Source: Elusimicrobiota bacterium
Lineage (GTDB): Bacteria > Elusimicrobiota > UBA5214 > JBBAAG01
Assembly (NCBI GenBank): GCA_041658405.1
Contig: JBBAAG010000058.1
Coordinates: 1-20,352 of the forward strand
Direction: 5' to 3'
DNA length: 20,352 nucleotides
Position numbers and translations under genes: made by a program. Positions within the stretch are counted from its first letter, which is position 1, and each line of letters starts with the position of its first letter. The notes beneath the pieces are model-generated. The model saw only the letters and a program-made list of their open reading frames with translations, did not search any database and had not been told where the DNA came from. Shown here piece by piece: positions 7,229 to 16,500 of this stretch.

Positions 7229-7975
7229 TTAATAAAATATTTTTTCGAGGCATAATCCCTGCGGGGGTACAACCCAGGGGACAGGATTTATCTTCCCCTG
7301 CCCGCGTTGGATAAGATACCCGACAATCCAGCGGACCATCTTATGAAGAAACCTGTCTCCTGTTATCGTAAACACTATAAACCCGCCTTTTATCTTACGC
7401 GCACTGACTTCAGTTAACGCACATACCGTATTTTTTTTGTCACTAATACGGTACGCGTACTGCCGGAAATCTTTTTTCCCAATAAACTTCCTGCATTCTG
7501 ACTGTATAACCCCTAAGTTAATTTCTGACACGTAATGCCAACAGTACTGCCGTCCAAGCGCAGGACGGATACCGTTGTTATGCCAAAAATATTTGTATGT
7601 TTTACACTTCGCATCCCTGCGCGCATTAAACTCGTAGGGTACTTTTGTCACAGAACGTATGCTAATATCACGAGGCAATATGTTGTTCAACGCTTTTAAA
7701 ATTGTCACCACAGAAAGTTTCGGGGAATCAACACGGAAATTCGCGGCCTGCCCGCGCGCATGAACACCGCTGTCTGTACGTGACGCGCCTGTAAGGATGA
7801 TCTCTGTATCAAGGATTTGTGTTAATGCATTTTCTACTACTTCCTGGACGGTACGTTTATACGTTTTCCCCCCGGAAGTAAGTTTCTGCCAGCCGGAAAA
7901 TCCCGCACCGTCGTACTCAAGCACTAACTTTATATTTTCAACTTTTTCAGTTGCATGCACAAATTCACCCGGCAT
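7229..7975 (-). CDS. truA: tRNA pseudouridine synthase TruA, shortened C-terminus
   Basis: Converts uridine 38-40 in the anticodon arm of many tRNAs to pseudouridine. The N-terminal strand IKLVLEYDGAGFSGWQ (about 15-30) and the catalytic motif GASRTDSGVHARGQ (nucleophile Asp68) are clear, as are ALNNILPRDI and FLHKMVRWIVGYL in the second half. After GQGK the protein passes directly through INPVPW to VVPPQGLCLEKIFY. Family members usually have about 20 more residues here, a helix and an R..AG.TAP loop, so an in-frame deletion is likely; nucleophile and fold core are kept. No strong ribosome binding site precedes the ATG, which lies 11 bases after asd, and an in-frame GTG at codon 6 is an alternative start. 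Confidence 0.92.
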   Translation of the reverse strand: MPGEFVHATEKVENIKLVLEYDGAGFSGWQKLTSGGKTYKRTVQEVVENALTQILDTEIILTGASRTDSGVHARGQAANFRVDSPKLSVVTILKALNNILPRDISIRSVTKVPYEFNARRDAKCKTYKYFWHNNGIRPALGRQYCWHYVSEINLGVIQSECRKFIGKKDFRQYAYRISDKKNTVCALTEVSARKIKGGFIVFTITGDRFLHKMVRWIVGYLIQRGQGKINPVPWVVPPQGLCLEKIFY

Positions 7976-7985
7976 TACGGTTATA

Positions 7986-9026
7986 TTACAATAACTGCAG
8001 TTTCATCAACTGTTCCGCGATTTGTACAGCGTTAAGTGCAGCGCCTTTCCACAGGTTGTCGCTTACGATCCACATCGCCAGGCCGTTAGGTACTGAAATA
8101 TCTTCCCTTATACGCCCGACATAGGTTACATCTTTACATTCCGCATCAAGCGGCATAGGATACTTTCCTGCCGCGGGATCATCCAACAGGACTACACCTT
8201 CGGAATTTGATAATATATCACGCACCATCGTGATAGTTAACCGTTTTTGAGTTTCAATCCACACAGCTTCAGAATGCGACCTGAACACCGGAACTCTTAT
8301 ACACGTTGCAGAAACTTTGATATCGTTGTCACCCATAATTTTCTGTGTTTCATTCACCATCTTCATCTCTTCTTTGGTATACCCGTTATCCATAAACACG
8401 TCGATCTGAGGAATAAGATTGAATGCAATCTGGTGTGCCATTTTTTTGCCTTTAGGTATCGGTTTATTTTCAACATACGCTTTGGTTTGCATCTTCAAAT
8501 CTTCAATCGCCCATGCGCCCGCACCGGAAACCGCTTGGTACGTTGCAACAACGATGCGTTTAATTTTTGCAGCTTTATGCAACGGATTAAGTACAACCAC
8601 CATCTGTATCGTCGAACAATTCGGGTTAGCTATAAGTTTGCGGTCTGACGACAATTCATGCGAATTAATCTCAGGTACCACAAGCGGTACCCCGGGATCC
8701 ATACGCCACGCACTGGAGTTATCAATCACATAAATCCCGGCATCCGCGAACTTTGGAGCGTACTCCTTGGAAATCGCAGCGCCTGCAGAAAATAATGCGA
8801 CGTCAAGATCTGCGGCGGAAGGTTTGTACTTAGCTAACTCTTCAACCGCGACCTCAACTCCTGCAAACTTAACCTTTTTCCCGGCAGAACGTTCCGATGC
8901 GAATAACCGCAGGTTTTTCACAGGAAACTTGCGTTTCTCAAGCAAGCTCACCATTTCCTGCCCCACTGCCCCGGTAGCGCCTACCACTCCTACGTTATAC
9001 TGTTTATTAATCTTTTTTACTGACAT
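7986..9026 (-). CDS. asd: Aspartate-semialdehyde dehydrogenase
   Basis: Makes L-aspartate 4-semialdehyde from aspartyl phosphate with NADPH, the branch point to lysine/diaminopimelate, threonine and methionine. In 346 aa it shows the Rossmann motif VGVVGATGAVG near the N-terminus, the catalytic cysteine in NPNCSTIQ (Cys137) and the active-site histidine in FRSHSEAVWIE (His251). The frame is open to a TTG at 9065, but the ATG at 9026 (MSVKKINKQ) fits the family N-terminus better; its ribosome binding site is weak (AGAGG and TTGGAAA upstream). It follows the outer-membrane protein gene by 49 bases and precedes truA; no other lysine-pathway genes are nearby. Confidence 0.96.
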   Translation of the reverse strand: MSVKKINKQYNVGVVGATGAVGQEMVSLLEKRKFPVKNLRLFASERSAGKKVKFAGVEVAVEELAKYKPSAADLDVALFSAGAAISKEYAPKFADAGIYVIDNSSAWRMDPGVPLVVPEINSHELSSDRKLIANPNCSTIQMVVVLNPLHKAAKIKRIVVATYQAVSGAGAWAIEDLKMQTKAYVENKPIPKGKKMAHQIAFNLIPQIDVFMDNGYTKEEMKMVNETQKIMGDNDIKVSATCIRVPVFRSHSEAVWIETQKRLTITMVRDILSNSEGVVLLDDPAAGKYPMPLDAECKDVTYVGRIREDISVPNGLAMWIVSDNLWKGAALNAVQIAEQLMKLQLL

Positions 9027-9075
9027 ATTTTTGTATTTCCAATAACCTCTTAATATCCTTAACAATCCCTAAATC

Positions 9076-10482
9076 TTATTTAAATTTATACGTTAATGTA
9101 ATCCGTGACAACGGATAATTTGTGCGCCCGCTGACGATATACGTACCACTGAAGAATACGTCCTGGTTCAACACAGCGTCGATAACCAGTGAATTGCTGA
9201 TATTCGCTGTTGCGCCAAAATTGAATGTAATATTCCCGATACCCGTGGTTACTGTTTGATACTTCGCATTTGAAACAACTGCGTTTGCCGCCCAGTCGTT
9301 GTCGTTTACATCAAGCACGCCGTTTTTCCATAATAACTGTTCTAGCCCGCCGCGTAAGGTGAACACCTTTGAAACCTTATGTTCAATCGCGAAGTTAAGC
9401 GGAACACCTAAACCAAACGTACTTGCAGCATATTCTTCCGTAGTGGTGGTATTAATCAAATTTTCGGTCTTCCCTGAATACGATGACTGCGATATTTTTA
9501 AACTCAACGCTGCGTACAATGTTGTGCGGTCACCCAGCGGCATAACATCACCCGCACCGAAGTTGAACCCGTAAACTCCCAGGTTACGTGTTTGTTTTGT
9601 GTTAACATCAAGCGTACCATCCGCATTAGCATCGCGTTTATCAGTATAAAGACTGCCTAATCCGTTCATAGAAACATTACTGAACATCATTAATTTACTG
9701 GTTTGCATTATCCGCAGGAACCAGCGCGCATAAAAGTCAAACGTGAACGCGCCGTTACTTTTGAACTCACGGTCGTCTGAACCTTCACGGTTTTGCGCGG
9801 CAACATACCATCTTTCGGAATATATGTTTGTTACAAACGGTAATCCAATTTTTACGGCGACATCCAAACTTTCAATCGGCCCAAGTTTTTCCAGCATCGT
9901 ACCTACACCGAAATTATATTCTGCAGTACCGCGGTCAGACTTCGCTGTACCGTCACCATTCGCACGGGTTGTGGAAGTATAAGTATGTGAGAGTGTATCA
10001 TAATGATCCGCCATATTCACCCATACCGCTAACTGCGGTGATATACTCCAGAAAAGGTCGAGATGATTGAAGGGTGTTAATACCGTAGACATCGCGCAGG
10101 TTAACGCCGCACCGGTAACGTTCGCCGAATTTATCGCCACAGGGACTGCTGTTAAGTCCATACCGGACACTGCTGAATACATCGAGGTGATTGATCCGGA
10201 ATACGGCCGCCCGACAAATGCTGCGATTGTGCCGATAGGCATTTTCTTACTGCTAACCCCTGCCCACTGTGTATACGACATCGGCGCTGTTGGTATCCCG
10301 AGCTCGCCCCAAACTAATCCCGGATACTGCACCAATCTCGCGGGGTTATCCCATATATTGTAATCATCTTCCGCCATCCAATTACTTAATCCCATACCTT
10401 CCATACGGCTTTGTGTAGCAAACACCGCGGACGCTGACGACATCAATACAACGGTTAACAACACTGCGATAAACCTTTTCAT
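9076..10482 (-). CDS. Putative outer-membrane beta-barrel protein
   Basis: Secreted protein of 468 aa, function unknown. It starts with a signal peptide (MKRF, hydrophobic LLTVVLMSSASA, likely cleavage after VFA). The ATG at 10482 has GGGAGG eight bases upstream and is preferred over the earlier in-frame start at 10551, which would put 23 non-signal residues in front. The mature start (MEGMGLSNWMAEDDYNIWDNPARL) resembles the N-terminal segment of PorV/OMPP1-like barrels, with an Asn-Pro-Ala motif. The rest alternates polar and hydrophobic residues and ends in the amphipathic strand SRITLTYKFK, with the terminal aromatic/basic pattern of barrels. It has its own promoter at 10543-10570 and probably leads asd. 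A conserved uncharacterised barrel is the safest name. Confidence 0.75.
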   Translation of the reverse strand: MKRFIAVLLTVVLMSSASAVFATQSRMEGMGLSNWMAEDDYNIWDNPARLVQYPGLVWGELGIPTAPMSYTQWAGVSSKKMPIGTIAAFVGRPYSGSITSMYSAVSGMDLTAVPVAINSANVTGAALTCAMSTVLTPFNHLDLFWSISPQLAVWVNMADHYDTLSHTYTSTTRANGDGTAKSDRGTAEYNFGVGTMLEKLGPIESLDVAVKIGLPFVTNIYSERWYVAAQNREGSDDREFKSNGAFTFDFYARWFLRIMQTSKLMMFSNVSMNGLGSLYTDKRDANADGTLDVNTKQTRNLGVYGFNFGAGDVMPLGDRTTLYAALSLKISQSSYSGKTENLINTTTTEEYAASTFGLGVPLNFAIEHKVSKVFTLRGGLEQLLWKNGVLDVNDNDWAANAVVSNAKYQTVTTGIGNITFNFGATANISNSLVIDAVLNQDVFFSGTYIVSGRTNYPLSRITLTYKFK

Positions 10483-10542
10483 CTGCTTTTCCTCCCTTTT
10501 CCCTCTTTGTTTAACCTCTATGAAACTTAATATGTTTTGTAT

Positions 10543-10570
10543 ATAATACAAAAAGTGGTTTATATGTCAA
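10543..10570 (-). promoter_or_regulatory. Promoter of the outer-membrane protein gene
   Basis: On the minus strand TTGACA (10570-10565) is followed after 16 bases by TATTAT (10548-10543). Transcription would start near 10536, giving a leader of about 54 nucleotides with a strong GGGAGG ribosome binding site. It is one half of a divergent promoter pair in the 169-base intergenic region 10483-10651. Confidence 0.65.
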
Positions 10571-10587
10571 TATGGTAATTTAAATTG

Positions 10588-10617
10588 TTTACATGCAAAA
10601 CCATGGTTTACTATACT
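10588..10617 (+). promoter_or_regulatory. Promoter of the UPF0280 gene (divergent)
   Basis: TTTACA (10588-10593) and TATACT (10612-10617) are separated by 18 bases on the plus strand, 35 bases before the ATG at 10652. The -35 elements of this and the opposite promoter are only 17 bases apart, so a single regulator bound between them could control both directions. No clear operator palindrome was found apart from the short CCATGG. Confidence 0.55.
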
Positions 10618-10651
10618 ACATTAATAAGACAAGAAAGCGTGTGTATGGATT

Positions 10652-11395
10652 ATGAAAACAAGCGAATATGTTCCCAGGTTTTATCATGAATGGACAAAAG
10701 ACAGGGTATTGAAAACGTTTGAAGTTAAAGTGCGTGAGACTGAACTATGGTTTCGTGCGGAAGTTAACCTTGTGAATGACGCTGTTGTATTGGTAAAAAA
10801 GTACCGGCATGAAATTGAACGGTATATCGCTCTACGCCCGGAGTTTCAGACAAGCCTTGTGCCAATAACAACACGCGATGTACCGGAAGAAACTGCTATT
10901 GTTCAGGAAATGATAAAACAGTCCGCCACAGCGGGTGTCGGCCCGATGGCAACAGTTGCCGGTGCGGTTGCGGAGTTCGTTGGGAAAAAACTGCTTCCGC
11001 AATCTACTGAGCTTATCATAGAAAACGGCGGTGATATTTTTATTGCAAGTACAAAAGAACGTATTGCCGGGATATATGCGGGAGAGAATAATAAATTCAG
11101 TGGAAAACTGGGTATACGCCTACCCCCGTACCCAAAAGGGATTGGTGTATGCACATCATCGGGTACTGTAGGACATTCGTTAAGTTTTGGTACAGCAGAT
11201 GCTGTGGTAATAATTTCAGAATCCACAACGCTTGCTGATGCTGTAGCCACCTCTGCGGGTAATCACGTAAAAAACGTTGACGATGTGGAGAAAGCAGCTG
11301 AGTATGCCGTAAACATTCCCGGTATTACCGGTGCTGTAATAATAAAAGACGAGCGTATGGCCGCTGCGGGTATGATAGAGTTAGTGAAAACATAA
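10652..11395 (+). CDS. UPF0280 family protein (ApbE superfamily)
   Basis: Cytoplasmic protein of 247 aa without signal peptide. It carries the UPF0280 hallmarks: SATAGVGPMATVAGAVAEFVG (about 91-111), IIENGGDIFIAS (122-133), GVCTSSGTVGHSLSFGTADAVVI (165-187) and LADAVATSAGN (194-204). The Asp..Thr pair in ADAVAT and the Thr-Ser-Ser/Gly-His segment parallel the metal- and FAD-handling motifs of ApbE flavin transferases, to which the family is structurally related; the actual substrate is not known, and an FMN-transferase role would be a guess. It is transcribed away from the outer-membrane protein gene and lies 38 bases before a putative barrel gene. There is no strong ribosome binding site, only GGAT close to the ATG. 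Confidence 0.9.
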   Translation: MKTSEYVPRFYHEWTKDRVLKTFEVKVRETELWFRAEVNLVNDAVVLVKKYRHEIERYIALRPEFQTSLVPITTRDVPEETAIVQEMIKQSATAGVGPMATVAGAVAEFVGKKLLPQSTELIIENGGDIFIASTKERIAGIYAGENNKFSGKLGIRLPPYPKGIGVCTSSGTVGHSLSFGTADAVVIISESTTLADAVATSAGNHVKNVDDVEKAAEYAVNIPGITGAVIIKDERMAAAGMIELVKT

Positions 11396-11433
11396 GTTAC
11401 TATTTCACCATAATATTTTCTAAAATATACTTT

Positions 11434-12567
11434 ATGAAACATATAAGATTCATTTTCGCTACAATTTTGATGTTCACCGTTTGCCCATACACTGAAGGAA
11501 TTTCTGTCCGGGGATGGTCAAATTTTGATATCACCGCCGGTAATACAGATAACCTTTACCGCACATCAACAGCATTTTCAGATACGCTATCAAACCTGGC
11601 GGTAATACTTGGAGCAAAAACAGTATTTTCCCCTAAATTTTATTGCAATACATCGTACCGTTTAGACAATAGGATGTATGGTAATTACACCTCAGCAAAA
11701 TATTCAATGCAATCTATTTCCGAGGAAGTGTTTTCTTCGTTGTTCAACGATACTATTGAATTTAATTTCACCGGTACATACGACTACTTTCTTCAGCCCG
11801 AACGAACTACTTATGATTTTACAGGAGTATACTTGTCTCCTGAAATAAAAGCGTATTTTACTGACGAACTCACGCTTTCATTATCGTATATTTATCAACA
11901 AACGGATTACCCGCTGTACAATTTGGACAACCTTATGACCGGTTACTTTATGTCTCTTGGCTATGACTTATCCTTGTTCAACAGCATGAAATTGTATGCA
12001 TATTCATACCATAAACCATTCCTGGAATATCATCTATACCAAACCTCAGACGGTACAACGTCTTCACTCACCAGGACTGATGAAAACATTGGTGGCACGT
12101 TGTACTATACTACAATCATTTTATTTGGGCAGGTAAGTATTAAATACAATTACGACAGTTTAATCTCGAACGGGGACTATCTCCATTATGGAACAGACAA
12201 AACTTATTATACGGATGACGAATTTATTATTTCTGATTACAACAGTTATTCTGCGCATAAATTCGGGATCGGGTACGGGATATATACGTTACACCCCTTT
12301 ATTTTCAATATTACCGGCGATATCCAATCCGTAAACTATAGACAGCGGCATTACCTAAATTCTGACAATCTCTATTCAACGGACATACAACGAGACACTG
12401 TCTCAACTCTTTCAATGTCATTTGGTTACATAATTACCGATTTTGGCGATCTTGGCAAGTTGCGGTTGAATCTTCGGTATGATTATGAAACTCTATCTTC
12501 GAACAACCCGGTAGCGGGATACTCAAATAATATTATCACATCATCATTGTCCGGCTGGTTTTGGTGA
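11434..12567 (+). CDS. Unrecognised secreted, probably outer-membrane barrel protein
   Basis: Protein of 377 aa that I do not recognise. Residues 1-22 look like a signal peptide (MKHIR, then a hydrophobic FIFATILMFTV stretch). The mature part is rich in Tyr, Ser, Thr and Asn with repeated amphipathic strands, very few cysteines and no long hydrophobic helix; it ends with SSLSGWFW, a terminal aromatic as in outer-membrane barrels. No Shine-Dalgarno is visible before the ATG (A/T-rich upstream), so expression may depend on the preceding UPF0280 gene 38 bases away. Its 3' end overlaps the PorV-like gene on the other strand by 24 bases. A role in the envelope is inferred from composition only. 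Confidence 0.65.
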   Translation: MKHIRFIFATILMFTVCPYTEGISVRGWSNFDITAGNTDNLYRTSTAFSDTLSNLAVILGAKTVFSPKFYCNTSYRLDNRMYGNYTSAKYSMQSISEEVFSSLFNDTIEFNFTGTYDYFLQPERTTYDFTGVYLSPEIKAYFTDELTLSLSYIYQQTDYPLYNLDNLMTGYFMSLGYDLSLFNSMKLYAYSYHKPFLEYHLYQTSDGTTSSLTRTDENIGGTLYYTTIILFGQVSIKYNYDSLISNGDYLHYGTDKTYYTDDEFIISDYNSYSAHKFGIGYGIYTLHPFIFNITGDIQSVNYRQRHYLNSDNLYSTDIQRDTVSTLSMSFGYIITDFGDLGKLRLNLRYDYETLSSNNPVAGYSNNIITSSLSGWFW

Positions 12568-13512
12568 TACGATTGCGGCCTGTTGTTTTCCTGTTGAACG
12601 TAAAATATATGTTAATCCGATTTTATGTGTATAATCAAAACTACCCATCATTGCCACCGCATAATCTATTCTAATCTTGCCCAGTAAAACTCCCAAGCCG
12701 AATGTAACAGAATCGGAATCGTACCCGATTTTGTACCCGCTTCTCAACACAAGATTGTGGTTAACAATATATTCAACCCCCAAGTTTTCACGTGCCTGCG
12801 CAGTGCCTGTTTTTACAACATCCGCGGTTATTGTAACATCTTTCCCTTCTTCTCTCAAAAGTTGGTAACAGGCTCCAAAACGCAGAGTTAATGGCACATC
12901 ATCTTCTACACTTATATACTTTATTTTGTTGCCAATACCATTTAACGAAAATCCGAGACATATCTTATTTTTATTATTCTCAACTAATTGCCATATAAAC
13001 CCTGCGTCAGCAGAATATACATCGGCTTCATATTGTTCCGCAATCATACTTTTCATGTATTTTACATTAGTGCCTAACAATACTTTATCCATTTTTATCG
13101 CGTAATTCGCCTGAAAAACACGTTCATCTAAGGCATTAACTATTTTACTCCTCCCATCGATATAGTTAATTTCTGCCATACCGCCGTTCAGAATGTAGTA
13201 AGCCAGCCATACTGAAGTTAAAGGGCTTACCCGAATGTTTCCGTACGTGCCGGTATAATACGTATCTACTAAAGATTTGTATCCTCCAAGCTTTATTTCT
13301 GTTCCGAGAGCGCCGTACGTTCCAGCTGGATTATAAAATATACTTTCCCCCGAACCCGTTACTGCAACATACGCGTCACCCATCGCGGCAGCACGAGGCG
13401 CAAGATTATTGCGTAAAGATACTGCCGAAGATATAGAATTTGATGAATATACCATAGACCAAGAGAGTACCGATATCGCAGCAGCTATTACCAATTTATT
13501 GTAGCGCATCAT
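12544..13512 (-). CDS. PorV/PorQ-family outer-membrane protein
   Basis: Protein of 322 aa with a signal peptide (about 1-23, ending MVYS). The mature N-terminus contains RAAAMGDAYVAVTGSGES followed by IFYNPAG, the characteristic PorV/PorQ (UPF0164) signature in which an Ala-Met-Gly-Ala-type stretch precedes Asn-Pro-Ala. The remainder alternates strands as in an FadL-like barrel. In Bacteroidota PorV is the shuttle protein that binds C-terminal-domain cargo of the type IX secretion system; family members outside that phylum are mostly uncharacterised. It lies 11 bases downstream of the giant gene whose product ends in such a domain, so a cargo-partner relation is plausible but inferred. AGGAAA lies nine bases before the first of two ATGs. 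Confidence 0.82.
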   Translation of the reverse strand: MMRYNKLVIAAAISVLSWSMVYSSNSISSAVSLRNNLAPRAAAMGDAYVAVTGSGESIFYNPAGTYGALGTEIKLGGYKSLVDTYYTGTYGNIRVSPLTSVWLAYYILNGGMAEINYIDGRSKIVNALDERVFQANYAIKMDKVLLGTNVKYMKSMIAEQYEADVYSADAGFIWQLVENNKNKICLGFSLNGIGNKIKYISVEDDVPLTLRFGACYQLLREEGKDVTITADVVKTGTAQARENLGVEYIVNHNLVLRSGYKIGYDSDSVTFGLGVLLGKIRIDYAVAMMGSFDYTHKIGLTYILRSTGKQQAAIVSPKPAGQ

Positions 13513-13523
13513 AAAACAATTTC

Positions 13524-16500
13524 CTATTTTATAACAACAATCTTCTTCACATCTTTATAACTACCAGCACGAATCTGTACGAGATATACACCGGAAGGAA
13601 CCATTGTGCCAGTATCATCTTCCCCATCCCAGCTTACGGCATACTGCCCGGCAAGCTGTGTTTCGTTTCTTAATGTTTTCACAAGTATACCATCCAATGT
13701 AAACACTTTAATCACAACTTCATTTGACTCAGTGGTATTATACCAAACAGCAACTTTTTGTCCTGTGGACGGATTGAACAAATTATTTACCGGCTTTAAC
13801 CCTAGAGACTTACCTTCTAATGTCCCTAGAACAGATATAAAATCGTCAAGTTCAATATTACTGCTTAAATACAATTTGTTGTATTTAGGAGAAAAAGAGT
13901 AACCCTCTTTCTCGGGTATTAGTTTATAATCACCGGGCAATAAATTGCTTAGGTAATACTTGCCTGCACTGTCTGTAACAATTATCCCTGAGTTGTCTAT
14001 TGACAGTGACAGCTTTATACCCGCCAATGGCATACCGGCACTGTCTACTACTTTTCCTGATATCTTGTACATATTAACTCCGGAATAACCGGTAAAATTT
14101 TGTTCATCCCGGTTGGAATCAAGTATAATTTGTTTGTTATAAGGACTAAAACTGCTCCCGTTCTTTACTGGTGAAACCGTGTATTCCCCAACGGATAATG
14201 ATAAAAACTGGTAGTACCCCGTAGAATCTGTGGTATAACTACCGGTACTGATACCGGTTAGCAACACTTGTACACCGGATATTCCGTTATGATTAAAATC
14301 GCGGAGGTATCCTTTAATGTAATATTTCATCCCTGATGCCACAAAATTTTGATTTTGTTTATCAACATCCAACGGATTGTAACTGTTTGTCGGAGGAGAA
14401 AATACCCATTTTTCTTTTTTCACTGATACAACATAATTACCTGAATTAAGAGATATGAATTGATAATACCCGCTTCCTGTTGTAATTACTACAAGATATT
14501 TATCCCCTGATAATGTAACTGTAGCTTTTTCAATAGCATTCCCTGTTGATGCCCGAACGTACCCATTGATACTATACGTTTTCGTTACCACACTAAAGTT
14601 TTGATTATCCTGATTTGACAACAGGTTTATTGTTTTAGTAGACGGTGAAAACACTAATCCTGTTTTCATAGGGGTAATTGTGTATGTACTTGTAGATAAA
14701 TTCAGGAACTCGTAATACCCGGATATATTAGTCATACAACTACCCGATATTATCCCGGAAATTGATACAGTAATATTTGCTATTCCAGTATTATTCCCGT
14801 CACGTAGATATCCTTTTATATAATAAAGAGATCCTGTAACAAAAGTACCAACAAAATTAATAGTATCCGGTTGAGTGGTTAATGGATAAAACAGCTTGTT
14901 AAACGGATTAAACATATACCCTTGACGGATAGGAGTGACAATATAATTGCTGGTAGATAGGTTTATAAACTCGTAGTACCCACTTGAGTTAGTAACATAA
15001 CTTGCAGATTTTGTCCCGGATAAGGTTACTGTCGTACCGTTAATACCGTATCCTGTGGTTTTTCGAACGTATCCTTTGATAAAAAACACTGAAGACACCG
15101 CAAAGTTCTGGTTTCCCTGACTGGATGTGAGATTTAATGTTTTATTCACCGGTGAAGCTACCCAGCCTGTTCGGTTAGGAGTAATTGTATATGTCCCGGT
15201 TGATAAATTTAAAAACTCGTAGTACCCATCCGTACCGGTGATATATTTACCTGATGTTTTACCGCTTAGTGATACGGTAAAATTTGAAACGCCTTCGCCA
15301 GTAACATTACGGATATACCCTTTAATATAACAAACCGTTGAGGATGTTGAGACAGACGCCCCAACAAAATTTTGTGTAGTTTGGTTTGTTTCCATTTCTT
15401 GATAAGCATAGTTTATCGGATTAAAATTCCAGCCAGTTTTATACGCAGCAACGCCATAATTTCCGTAAGCAAGATTAGAAAAATAATAATACCCGCTCGA
15501 CGTAGTGAGATACACCTGATATTTATCCCCGGTAATTGTTACCGTTGTTTGTGAAATTCCTGTACTCGATGAGGTCAGGACATATCCCTGAACCGACAGT
15601 TGTATTTGCAGCGCGGTATAATTTTGATCAGATAGATTAGCGGTTAACGATGCAACACTGCGGCTGCCTGGTGTTACAGACCACCCGTATTTTGTAGGGG
15701 TAATAATATAACTACCGGACGAAAGTGACAAAAATTCGTAGTACCCACTGGTATTTGTTATACAATATCCGGTAGTTTTACCGGTAAGTGCAATAGTAAA
15801 TCCATCCACAGGGACGCTATTACTGTCCCGGACATATCCTTTAATATAGTAGCGAGTCTCACTACCAGTATAGGAACCCACGAATGTTTGGTCATCAAAA
15901 GATGTTGATAATGGACGATAAACGTATGTCATTGGATTAAAACTCCACCCAGACTTTACCGGGGTGATGGTCCAATCCCCTGATGGTATCGCAGTAAATT
16001 CATAATATCCTTCATTATCAGTAAAGGACTTATATATTTGATTCCCTGACAGCGTTACCGTCGCGTTTGAAATACCAAATCCGCTTGAATCCCTAACATA
16101 TCCTTTAATATAGTAAACAGTTGAATCTGGCATATATTTGGCTAACTTAAGTACAGATGTTGTCCAATCAAGATAACTTATATACGCGTTGTTATTAGAA
16201 TCCAAAACTAACTTACAATACTCGCCTACATCGCCCGCTGCATCAATTCTTTGAATACTCCAACTTGTCCCGGTCCAGTATGCATACTTCAAATCGTTGT
16301 TCGTCCAATCGTAATACGCAATATGCGGGTACCCGTTGGAATCTAAGTCTAAAGACGTATGCCACCCAACATCATCTATAGAATCAACTGTCTGCACTAC
16401 CCACCCGGATGTAGTGTATTCCGCGTACTTTAGATCTCCGTTTGTCCAGTCGTAGTAACTTACCCGCGGATGGCCGTCATTATCTAACTGCAGAGACGTG

